From Diphasiastrum complanatum (taxonomy: Eukaryota; Streptophyta; Lycopodiopsida; Lycopodiales; Lycopodiaceae): a stretch of DNA of 64,000 bases. The translations under genes were made by a program, and so were the position numbers. The notes under the pieces were generated by a model, which made no database searches, was not told the origin of the DNA, and saw nothing but the letters and a program-made list of their open reading frames with translations. Every line of letters begins with the position of its first letter. Positions within the stretch are counted from its first letter, which is position 1. The stretch lies in the NCBI GenBank assembly GCA_029204225.1, contig CM055095.1:11381506-11445505 (forward strand). Reading direction: 5' to 3'. Positions 55,252 to 64,000 of the stretch are shown here, in pieces.

Positions 55252-55897
55252 TGACGTAATACACGCAATAAAAGGAATGTAGCATGTACAAAATCAGATG
55301 ATGATGAGCACAAGATAATTGCAGATAGAAACTACATACTGTAAGCTATCTCTGAGTAATTGAAAATCTCTACTTGATTGCACTTCCACTAATAATAAGC
55401 AGTAAGCGTGAGTAACAATATTAAGCTCTAAGCTAAGATAGAAACGATGCTAGAAAAAGAGCATAATAGAGAACTTATGAAAATGTTTAATGATCAGCTA
55501 TTTATACTAAGCAATTGACGCATGTCCAGTAGGACAACTATTTCCTCGCAGATCGTAATTGCTAGTCGACATAATGAGCTAGCATCCATCTAGTTAGGAC
55601 TTCCCAAAAATTTACTTGCAAATCAGTTATGGTAAGTCTGTAGCTTCAATTCAAGTAGAACAATAAGTGTCTTTCATTCCACATGGCCGAAGTGGCCGAA
55701 GTCTTGGACTTTTGTCGGGGACGTCGATATGTCGGATGATGTCCGATAAAGATTGTTGGAACCACTTTGAGCGATTCTCGAGTATTTTTGCAGACTGTGT
55801 AAAAACATGCATAAAACTTGAGAACTGGATAATAGAATGGATGAAGACTAAAGATCGATTATTCAATCAGTAGGAGAATTAGGAGAATAATCTAACA
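55252..55897 (-). repeat. Copia-type LTR with polypurine tract (3' LTR)
   Basis: The minus strand starts TGTTAGATTATTC at 55897, preceded by AAGGGGGAG, a typical copia polypurine tract. A TATA-like AGTATAAATAGC lies at about 55499-55510 (minus). The proposed end is ...ATTACGTCA at 55252. No second copy is present in the window, so the boundaries are inferred from these signals. Confidence 0.6.
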
Positions 55898-55924
55898 CTC
55901 CCCCTTAATCTGAATCCATGAATG

Positions 55925-56554
55925 CTTTGATCATTCAAGATCCAATCCATGTCCCTAATCTTTGGTTAAAATAAGAAGCAAACCAACAATCCTGCCAATG
56001 TAGAATAATCAGCATCTACATACAAAATGAGATGCAAACTCTAAGAGATACTGATCAAACATGAACCAAAAGATAAATTATGATTGTTGTCTATACAATT
56101 ACAGTACCCTACTGTATTTCAGACGTGTGGAACCAAAAATAGCAATAAATGATCATTCTACACACAAGATTGCAAGATAACATGAGAGTGCACCAATGAG
56201 TAGTAGAACCCAAAGAGAACCATGTATAATGATGAAATGAGAGAGAGAAGAGAGAAGATGTCTCTCCATGAGTTTCTTCCTTTTATAACAGGTCCAAGCC
56301 CTATTTGGCCACTTGGCTTTTCCCTCCAAAATGATAACCCTACTATTTCTGGGTCTAGATTTAAAGTACCCAACAATCAAATTTGAATCTCTCTCAAACT
56401 CGACTACCAACTTTCCCACACTTTCAAAAAGTATTTATTGAATGTATTTTAAACTAATATAGCTTCAAAAAGTTTATCTCTAAGTCTAAACTGAGTTTTG
56501 GCCTCATATTAACAATTTACCAAAACATGACTAAACTTGTTGAAATCTCTCACA
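55925..56554 (-). repeat. Copia LTR, family 1, minus-strand copy (3' LTR by context)
   Basis: The minus strand starts TGTGAGAGATTTCAAC at 56554, directly preceded by GAAGAGGGAG. It aligns along its length with 21225-21870, including the TATA region (TTATAAAAGGAAG near 56275-56287, minus). Its far end diverges near 55925 and merges into TGGATTCAGA and then AAGGGGGAG of the next LTR. Confidence 0.8.
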
Positions 56555-58003
56555 CTCCCTCTTCAACTAGTTTTGGCATAGTTTTAACCATACTACTTTG
56601 ATCCAATGTTAGAATGATCTTCATCCTAAGTATAGACCTTCTTTCTAATGTTCTAAAGTAGTTTCCATAATTGATATAGATAATAGTGTCCAAATTGGAT
56701 GCTTCACTATTTCTTACATCAATTTTACACATCAAGATATAACTAGAACATGAAGAACCAAATAGAATGTGAATGAAATGATTTTTCCATGCTTCAAACT
56801 TTGAACTCTTTGGAAATTTACAGCAACCAAACAATAAATGTAAGTGATGACCATTTGCTTGCTTGTCTCCTCCAACTTTGTCCTTTCTTGATATGTCTCC
56901 ACCATAAAACTCCATGAATGAGCCTTCATCTCCATCTTGCCACAAGAAACCATCAAACCTTGGAAATCCATGAGTAGGTGAGTAAATCAATGATGCAAGT
57001 ACAACATCACATGACTCCATAAACCAAGTAGGTTACACTAGTCCATCTTCAAGATCTACTTGACACAAGAAAATGACCATGAATTCACCAAAAATTGACA
57101 ATCTCCAAGTATTGGCACCAAGTAGCTCAACACTTGAGAAATTAGGCATGGATGCATGACATAATGAACCTCCACTAGCTTCATTTCCATCAGCAAAACC
57201 AGGCAAGAATGCTAGTACAACTCCAACAATAAGATATTGCAAGACAATGTAGCTAGTTTGTCCATATATTGACAATTTGCACACATCCATATGAAATAGC
57301 TCAAACATGAGATAGAAAAAGTAAAGTAAACTTGAAAAACACTTTTTTGCTTCTCCTTTGACCTTGATTGACTCTTTAAACGCCTGCAAAAATAGATCCA
57401 TAACATCTTTGCCAAATAACCTTCCTTTGATGCTCTTGACTAGCTCCAAATTGCCACCTTTCCTTTTCTGTTGTTGAAGCCCTTTGAGACCAACCTCTTG
57501 ATCTTCCTCTTGACCATCAAAGTCATTGAATTTTTTTTTTTCCAGATCCTTTACTTGATATTCCAGCATGAAAACCATGAGAACCAATATCCACTTGCAT
57601 AGCCTCATCTACACAAGAAGATTCTCCAAAACATGTGAGTAAAGCAAAGTGAGTTGCTTCCACTTGCTTACATTTCTCTTGATCATCAAAAATATAAAAG
57701 ATATGAATATCTCTAGACCTGAACCTTTGGAAATACTCCTTATCAAACATATGATCTAGAATCAACAAGATCTCATCAATGCTTGATCTCAAATTTTCAT
57801 AAAGGTTAGTGAAAGCAATTCCACCGATGTCACCATCATAAATCAAAAGATAGATTCCAAACTTTCCATCCAAGATGAAGTAGAGTACGTGAAGATGAGT
57901 ATAAAAACTAATAAATCCATCCTTCTTGAGTCTATAAAAAACCTCAATAAGCTCACCAATGAGATCTCCCTTGCCATTTAAGGAAGGAGAGCTTGTTCAG
58001 GTT
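56553..58003 (-). pseudogene. Chimeric copia-derived ORF with unknown sequence in place of RT/RNase H
   Basis: From about 58000 the minus strand stays open (GELIEVFYRL..., KFGIYLLIYDGDIGGIAF) to CKQVEATHFALLTCFGESSC, which matches the integrase-RT linker of the intact copia (KQVV....FAFLTSFDEPTC). A poly-A run of about 11 (57530-57540) shifts the frame. It then runs through unknown sequence (QQQKRKGGNLELVKSIKG, hydrophobic FSSLLYFFYLMFELF, LLGANTWRLSIFGEF) with one stop near 57033. It ends TMPKLVEEGV at the polypurine tract, like the copia pol end (VEEGV). I see no known domain in the replaced part. Confidence 0.6.
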
Positions 58004-58045
58004 ATTCTTAATGGATTATTGGATGCTCATGCTAACATTGCTTAG
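57985..58045 (+). pseudogene. Copia gag fragment, opposite strand
   Basis: The plus strand encodes ELVQVILNGLLDAHANIA, matching EIVQVMLNGLLNEHANLV in the intact copia gag. It lies head-on to the minus-strand chimeric ORF and marks an inversion or nested insertion breakpoint. Confidence 0.75.
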
Positions 58046-58232
58046 ACCGGTTGTACAAATATATTATGCTACTAATTAACATGTCTAGCCACTTTTAGGA
58101 CGGGCTCGGACCCCTCTTTGATCCAATATTTTGCTCAACTTTCGCCAAATCCACAGTATTTTGGTGCTCGTTAAATACTTTGTAACTGCGTTTTGTTCCA
58201 AATTAGCCCGATTTTTGGTGTCAAAAATTTGG
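58046..58232. other. Short unrecognised insert between copia fragments
   Basis: About 190 bp bounded by the gag fragment on one side and the integrase fragment on the other. No coding content or terminal repeats recognised. Confidence 0.35.
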
Positions 58233-58605
58233 CTAACACTTGTTCTTTAGTAGATAGATCCAACAAAATCTATTAAAATCATCAATAAAAGTTACATACA
58301 TCTTAGCTCCACTATTACTAATTGTAGTAATTCCATGAATATCCGAATGTACAACTTGAAAAGGCTTTGTAGATCTACATGTAGATATAGTATAAGGTAG
58401 TTTATGTGACCTTGACAAAGCACAAGACTGACAAAAATGATTGATACTTTTCAAGGAACTTGGAAGACCAACTACAACTTGGTTCCTAGTCATTATCTCC
58501 AATGACTTGAAGTTTAGGTGTCTCATCCTTTTATGCCAAACCTCTTGAATAGGTAATTTCTCTCTTATCATGCAATATATGTTTATAGGTGGATGTTTTT
58601 TTTTT
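58233..58605 (-). pseudogene. Copia integrase N-terminal fragment
   Basis: The minus strand reads VWHKRMRHLNFKSLEIMTRN, FCQSCALSRSHKLPY, FQVVHSDIHGITTISNSGAK and FIDDFNRFCWIYLLKNK. These are the HHCC zinc domain (one His-flanking Gly lost) and the first catalytic Asp of copia integrase. It ends at a T-rich run near 58600 where CACTA sequence begins. Confidence 0.88.
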
Positions 58606-60038
58606 TGGAGAGATTCATGAAAGTTTTGAAAGATTTTGTGCGTCAAAAGACAAGACCAGAGGACAGTATGGCCGAGGGGTGGTTAGCACAAGAATCTCTT
58701 ATTTATGTCACTGAATTTTTGCTTCAAAGACATCCATGTACGCCACGGCTATGGAATGATGAGGAGAACAATGAGGTAAAAGGTGAAAATCCCCAAGGTT
58801 GGTAAATTTTGACGTTCCAATCCTTGCCAGGTGCTCCTAAGAAAATGACACCTTTTCTTAGAGAAAAAATTTCTACTTTCATGCTCTATAATTATGGAGT
58901 GATGGATAAGTGGTTGGAATTATATGAACATGAGAAGAAAAAAATAACGTTGGCTAGAAATAGACACCGACATAATAGAGATAGGGGTCATGCTGCACCT
59001 TCACGTGATGTTGAGCCATTGCCCAACCAATGCACTATAGAATGAATGGTTGACACACTCCAACAAGCAAGATCAAATGGACGAGTCATGTTTGACATGG
59101 AATGGGATTTTGCAAGAGGATGTGATTGGAAGGTTTGTTTATTTTATTTTTATAAAATACAATGTAGCTTGTATAATGATTGATTATTGTCTTAATTACA
59201 ATTAATATGTGGCAATATTGAAAGTATAGTGCAATGTGGGCATATGGTCATCATCATCGCGTTGAACGAGTTGATATAAAATGACGAACTTATGATTGCG
59301 GTGTTATGGCATCTTTTAATCAAGAAAGTCGGAGTAGTGCATGAGACCAAAGTCCAATCTCTGGAGAGCTCGAGTATGTAGGAACTATTCAAGATATATA
59401 TGAAGTGTGTTTTGGTGAAAATGGAAAATACTTTTTGTTTGATGTGAAATGGTTCAAAATCAATTATCAAGGGTCAAATGCAACCGTAAAAGAGATCATA
59501 GTGGATTTTTTGCTATCGATCCAACAAAGACATTAAGCATGGATTATTCAGACACATTGGTGTTGCCTCGTCATTGTGAACAGGTGTGTCACATGATTTT
59601 CATTTTTTCTCAATCAGTAACATACACTATTTTATTACAATTAACTATTCATGTGGACCTTATTTTCATGCTGGAACAAATTTTTTTACTTAACATTGTT
59701 AAATGTGCAGGTGTTTTTTCAGCCGGATCAACTAAAACAAGTGGTGGTATGTTGTTCAAGTAAAGCCATGCGCTAGACATGTATTTGAAAATGCATACAT
59801 TGAGAATGAAATGGAGGACTTGAATATTGACAACACAAACATGGTTGATGCGTATACAGAAATTTCTCCAAGTTCTCTAAATATTATAGAAAATACTGTA
59901 AATGAATCGAATGATTCTGACACAAACGACAATATTGAGAGAGGGTCCGATTACTATAGTGATGATGAAAATCATCTAAGCGGAGATGAGTTGCAAGATG
60001 TATTGGCTGATGAATTTGAATCTTGTGACGATGAATAG
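58600..60038 (+). pseudogene. CACTA (En/Spm) transposase C-terminal part with intron
   Basis: LKDFVRQKTRPEDSMAEGWL with YVTEFLLQRH matches the DUF4218 region of plant TNP2 transposases. Downstream, IQDIYEVCFGENGKYFLFDV, KWFKINYQGS and RDHSGFFAID...EQVFFQPDQLKQ match DUF4216. A phase-0 GT-AG intron at 59584-59710 lies between CEQ and VFFQ. One extra base near 59740 shifts the frame before WYVVQVKPCARHVFENAY. An Asp/Glu/Ser-rich tail (59811-60038) ends the protein. The catalytic core upstream is missing and several stops break the chain. Confidence 0.72.
59584..59710 (+). other. Intron of CACTA transposase relic
   Basis: CAG|GTGTGT at the donor and TGTGCAG at the acceptor. Removing it joins two halves of the DUF4216-like domain in frame. 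Length 127 bp, T-rich. Confidence 0.7.
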
Positions 60039-60040
60039 AT

Positions 60041-60060
60041 TATATATATATATATATATA
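60041..60060. repeat. (TA)n microsatellite
   Basis: About ten TA units just after the CACTA stop codon. Confidence 0.9.
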
Positions 60061-60581
60061 TCACAATCATTTTTGTGATAAAATGATAATTTATGTAATT
60101 ATTGCATCTTTATAATACATTCTTGCATTTTCCAAGTTTATCTTGATTTCAGTCTACCAATCACTTCTGATTCATTTTAAATCAAATGCTTTCAATGCAA
60201 TCTATATCTTATTAAAGATCTAGCAAAAATTGATTGACCAAAGAAAACAATTATTGAGCATACATTGATGATTTATAGTCGCTTAAAAAACATTTTTCTT
60301 TTGAAACATCTGCATTATACTTAAAAAATCTATTAAAGCAATATCTTCATATCTTCACTCTAGTCGATGCACAATATTGATTTCGTTAGAGCACAATGAT
60401 TTGACACAATGATCATTTGATTTTTAATTCACAATCATGATCACATAATAATCATTTTATTATTAGTCCACACTTATTTAAAGCCTAAAAAAATTTCATT
60501 TACTTTTAAATGAATCATAGGGTTGTTTGTACATCAAAATATTGTTCAAATAGTTTTAAAAAAAATTACAATAAATATATT
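60061..60581. other. No gene seen; probable CACTA 3' non-coding region
   Basis: Very A+T-rich, without open frames, between the transposase relic and its subterminal repeats. Confidence 0.4.
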
Positions 60582-60956
60582 TTGCCACGCGTGGCAATAT
60601 AAAATTACAATTCTTTGGATTTTTTCTCTAGAATTTGCCACGTGTGGCAGTCCCACGCGTGGCAAATCTCCAAAACAAATGAATATCAGTTGTCAGGTGA
60701 GAGGCAGTTAAATAACAGCCTTGTGTGGCACTTCCACGCGTGGCTTTACCACTCCTCACAATGTTGGTGCTCGTTTTTTTGAATTTTGGTTTAAAAAAAT
60801 TTGTAGAGCCATGAGAAACCTCCAGGCTGGATTTGACCGGCAGGGTGTCTGAATTTTTTTTGGCATAGATGTACCACGCGTGCCAGAGCCACGCAAAGAA
60901 AAATGTGAAAATTTTGATTAAGTATCGGGTTCGCGTGGCAACGTCGCGTGGCAAAA
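60582..60956. repeat. Cluster of CACGCGTG palindromes (CACTA subterminal repeats)
   Basis: TTGCCACGCGTGGCAA (60582-60597), TTGCCACGTGTGGCA (60635-60649), CCCACGCGTGGCAA (60653-60666), CTTCCACGCGTGGCT (60731-60745), ACCACGCGTGCC (about 60872) and paired CGCGTGGCAA words at 60934-60956. Dense short inverted and direct motifs just inside the termini are characteristic of CACTA elements and bind transposase. The CACTA terminus itself was not found. Confidence 0.72.
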
Positions 60957-61279
60957 CGCCCATATGCGTAGTTGTGGAAGAGCTTCAAGCCAAACAAAAT
61001 TCGGTGTTGAAGGTTCATAGTCAACCATAGAGTAGTCAAGAGGGGGTAGTGCAAGGGTGAAGCACCAAAGGACAATGATGGGCAGGGAGGTAACAAACTT
61101 ATACAAAATTTTGAAACCATGGATATTCCTACATAACATTGAGCATGCCTGAAATGTCGATTATCTTTTCTTGCCAAGGATGAGGGATATCACAACAGAA
61201 GAATGGGATGAGCATTGGGACCTGAGCGAGTTATACGGATTCTGGATGGAATCAAACCTGAAGACCCAAGCGATTTTAG
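60957..61279. other. No gene seen
   Basis: Unrecognised, with more balanced base composition; may contain the outer end of the CACTA element. Confidence 0.35.
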
Positions 61280-61560
61280 CACCACTTCCAGGTACATTCC
61301 ATGCCACCTTCCTCCAAGTTGGCTTGACCCGTCCCTTCCTCACCATCCTGCTATCCAAGCCGATCGCGAAAGCATCACCTGCTCCTCCTAGCTCCTAGCA
61401 GTGTTGCTCGTTCTCCTTGGCTATGTGCCACCTGACACCATGCCAACGCAAACTCATCCATGAGTTGCCACTCATGGTATCCCGTGACTACTGTGTCCTT
61501 GATTGTACTGAGGTATATGGCTTTGAGTGACTTCCTCTAGGCTTTATGATCTCAGCACCT
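61280..61560 (-). repeat. Dispersed repeat shared with 15990-16437 (deleted copy)
   Basis: It contains GACACCATGCCAACGCAAAC and CTGTGTCCTTGATTGTACTG, as at 16280-16370, but lacks about 140 bp between GACCCGTCCCTTCCTC and ACCATCCTGCTA. Confidence 0.65.
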
Positions 61561-61949
61561 GTGGATCGGAACCATACAGGTTCCAACACCTATGCCAAGC
61601 TAGACTCTTGCAAATACAGCGAACTGCATGAAAGCTAAAGATAGCTTATCCATGCCGGTGATGGTAGATGCCTACCCATCGATGCCAATGCCAATGACTT
61701 ACCCCCTACTGTAATGTACTCCCAAATGAGCAAACCATGAAGTCCTCGCCATCAGTGAGCCTGGGCAAAATCCCTCTCTCTTTGGACAATTTTTCTTTGG
61801 GAAAATCACGAGATTTGGCTTTACAATTTTTGCTTTGGGAAAATGCGATATGGGGAAGATTAGATAGGGCTTTTTAAGTTCTCCTTTTAGGAAAATGAGA
61901 TTTAGACAAAACCAGATTGGACTTTACGTTATGCTCCCCCAAAACGTGG
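61561..61949. other. No gene seen
   Basis: Unrecognised sequence leading into tandem repeats; GGGAAAAT-type words recur from 61795. Confidence 0.35.
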
Positions 61950-62110
61950 TTTGAAAAAAAAAATGAGATAGGGCCTTGGAATTAAAAAACGAGATAGGGC
62001 TTTGGAAAAAATGGAAAAAAGAGGGCTCTTGGAAAAACGAGATAGGGTTTTGGGAAAAAAGAACGAGAGAGGGCTTTTGGAAAAACGAGATAGGGCTTTG
62101 AAAAAAAAAA
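61950..62110. repeat. Tandem repeat of GAAAAACGAGATAGGGCTTTG
   Basis: Five or six imperfect units of about 22-30 bp, each with (A)n, ACGAGA.AGGG and CTTTTGG. An open frame across it (62002-62313) encodes EKRDR repeats and is a by-product. Confidence 0.8.
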
Positions 62111-62139
62111 TGCCATCTTTGTGTGTTTGTCATGGCTTG

Positions 62140-62720
62140 TTGATCCGTGTGAAGAGCAGGGAGCGCAAGGGAGTAGCGTTGGAAAATTTGTTGATGCATG
62201 TGAAGAGCATTTGTGAAGAGCAGGGAGAGCGAGGGAGTGTGAATAGCATTTGTGAAGAGCAGAGAGAGCGAGGGAATAACACTGGAAATGTTTTTGCTTC
62301 TCTCACATGCTGAAGATTTCTGCTTCCCGTGTGAGAAGAGAATGGCTTGTTGATGCGTGCGAAAAGCATTTGTGAAGAGCAGGGAGAGTGAGGGAGTAGT
62401 GGTGAAATTTTTTTTGCTTCTCTCACATGCTAAAAATTTGTGCTTCCCGTGTGAAGAGCATTTGTGAAGAGCAGGGGGAGCGAGGGAGTAGCGCTAAGAG
62501 TCTGTCAACCAGTTCCAGTTCATACCATCAAGTTGAAGCCAGGAGAGCAAAGGAAGGAGTAGCGCTAATGTTCTATCAATTTGCAGCCGGGAAAGCGAGG
62601 GAGTAGTGCTAGTGTTCATAGTGTGAAGTGAAGATGTGAATTTGCAGCCAGGAGAGCGAAGGAATAGCACTAAGGTGCTGTCAATTTGCAGCTAGGAGAG
62701 CGAGGGAGTAGCTCTAACGT
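62140..62720. repeat. Minisatellite-like region built on GAGCAGGGAGAGCGAGGGAG
   Basis: About ten irregularly spaced copies of G(C/A)AG(G/C)(G/A)AGAGCGA(A/G)GGAGTAG, interspersed with GTGAAGAGCATTTGTGAAGA and CTTCTCTCACATGCT words. Unit spacing ranges from about 40 to 100 bp. It is non-coding. Confidence 0.75.
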
Positions 62721-63589
62721 TCATAGCGTGAAGAAGTCCGTTAGTAAAGGAGAGCAAGATGGCAGCAAGCGAATTTTTGATATGGTTCATGGAGCAGCAA
62801 ACATTCAGTGGATGCAATTAGACTCCTTTCAATGTAGAAATCTTTCTGATTTTCTCCATAATTCTTGTAAATTTCTAATACATAGTTGAAACTTTATCCC
62901 CATTACCCAATATCAAGTGCAATCCATTCAATATGTTGATGTCAATCATATGCCAATATGACAATACACACACAATACTATTTTAGCACATATCATACAG
63001 TTTAAAATAAATAAATAGTACATGCATATTTTATGATCAATGTGTTTGAATGTACTAGACCAAATTAATTCACTCATTCATCGTAGAATATTACCTTCAT
63101 GCACCCACTTGTGAAATCTCATTTTGTATTTGTTATATGGTGTCCTTCCTATACAAATTCAACTATCCATTACTCTTGAATTATATTGTAGCATTGTTTG
63201 TGAATAATTTTTGTCATGAATTGACTAGAACTTTCTTTATAGCAACTACATCGTGAGGACTTTCACCTTGTACATGATAGTCATGGAGGAGTTGGATGTG
63301 TAGAGCAAAGTAAAAACTTAGGGACAAAGAATTGAGAGTCATGTATGAGCCATCCTTTAGCCATGTCACCTTCAAGCCTCACTTGTTGGCATACAAATTA
63401 TTTCAATAGTTTCATGTCTTTTCAAAAAAATAATCCAATTCAGACAATCCAAGATAAGTAAAACATTTTCTAGTCAGTAATGTGCTATAAAAAAAATTAT
63501 GTATATTATTGATGGTCAATATTATACTTTGTAGCATGGCACTTGTGATGTCCCACAATATATATGAAATGTGTTAATTCTTATATATG
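62721..63589. other. No gene seen
   Basis: A+T-rich; no frames with recognisable motifs. Confidence 0.4.
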
Positions 63590-64000
63590 TGACTTCACCT
63601 AACTATATAATAATATCATACAGAGAAAACACATATTATTCATGATGAATACTATCACTTGTATGCAAAGGACCAACATCGGCAATCTCTTCGATTAAGT
63701 GCACTTGTGTGTCTAAGATTGAGATTGCAAGATCTCTTTTCACCTATATACATGATATTGCAATCTAGCTAATATCCTTCAATTTCATATTGAATTCACA
63801 AATGTTTTTAAAAGACATCCATTGGCAAATTAATTCAAGGTCTAACCTATTTACATTTTCTTATTTAAAGCTAGTACAAATATCCAAAATGTTACAATTA
63901 GAGGCATGGATATGTTGTGATGTACCAGAAAGTCCTTTTTTATAGTGAGTTTATTCATACATTATATGTGACTCTATGTAGCAAGATATTTATGTTGGAA
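63590..64000 (-). repeat. Dispersed repeat, inverted copy of 54550-54925, cut by window edge
   Basis: It reads as the reverse complement of the 54.6-kb repeat, with moderate divergence, to the last base of the window. Confidence 0.8.

Noticed and set aside
62002-62313. 103-codon frame with EKRDR and ICEEQ repeats
   Set aside because: It is explained entirely by tandem repeats in the DNA; no domain, and flanking repeats continue outside the frame.

Overview
The window looks like intergenic DNA from a repeat-rich land-plant nuclear genome. The evidence is A+T-rich sequence, plant-type Ty1/copia and Ty3/gypsy retrotransposons, initiator tRNA-Met and tRNA-Asp-like primer sites, CACTA (En/Spm) transposase genes with short GT-AG introns, and long (GA)n/(CT)n microsatellites. 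A gymnosperm or fern would fit the density of old, nested, decayed elements, but the sequence does not fix the species. I see no convincing single-copy host gene, rRNA, CRISPR array or intact canonical tRNA gene.

Layout. 1-527: truncated copia LTR. 860-2470: unrecognised decayed coding DNA. 3215-10925 (minus): Athila/Tat-like gypsy relics, with three head-to-tail LTRs (7010-9162) between two internal fragments. 11121-11520: palindromes. 12180-15455 (plus): decayed gypsy pol with two protease domains. 15990-18500 (minus): LTR element with an 82-bp tRNA-like retroposon inside it. 18690-21188 (minus): gypsy gag. 21225-22330: copia LTR, primer site and leader. 22440-23340: tandem repeats. 24900-26049 (minus): nearly intact three-exon CACTA accessory transposase gene. 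27540-28990 (minus): LTR-like block next to a SET-domain relic. 30120-30640 (minus): N-terminus of a CACTA transposase. 30617-40830: tandem array of a non-autonomous LTR element, followed by gag and integrase/chromodomain relics to 43745. 44125-45100: copia relic interrupted by a second SET relic.

48406-53937 is the youngest object: a copia element with a perfect 5-bp target duplication (GCACT), full gag and pol, and LTR ends that look identical. Its 5' LTR has lost about 480 bp, including the TATA box, plus the primer-binding site, and gag and pol are separated by a one-base shift. 54550-58646: stacked copia LTRs, a chimeric copia-derived ORF and an integrase fragment. 58600-60038: 3' part of a CACTA transposase with an intron, followed by CACGCGTG-type subterminal repeats. 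61280 to the end: repeats.

The elements do not form a cellular pathway. The points most worth a second look are the SET-domain relics recurring beside transposon sequence, the copia-derived ORF whose RT/RNase H is replaced by unknown sequence, the multi-LTR arrays, the repeated primer-site motifs in a leader, and the micro-retroposon.
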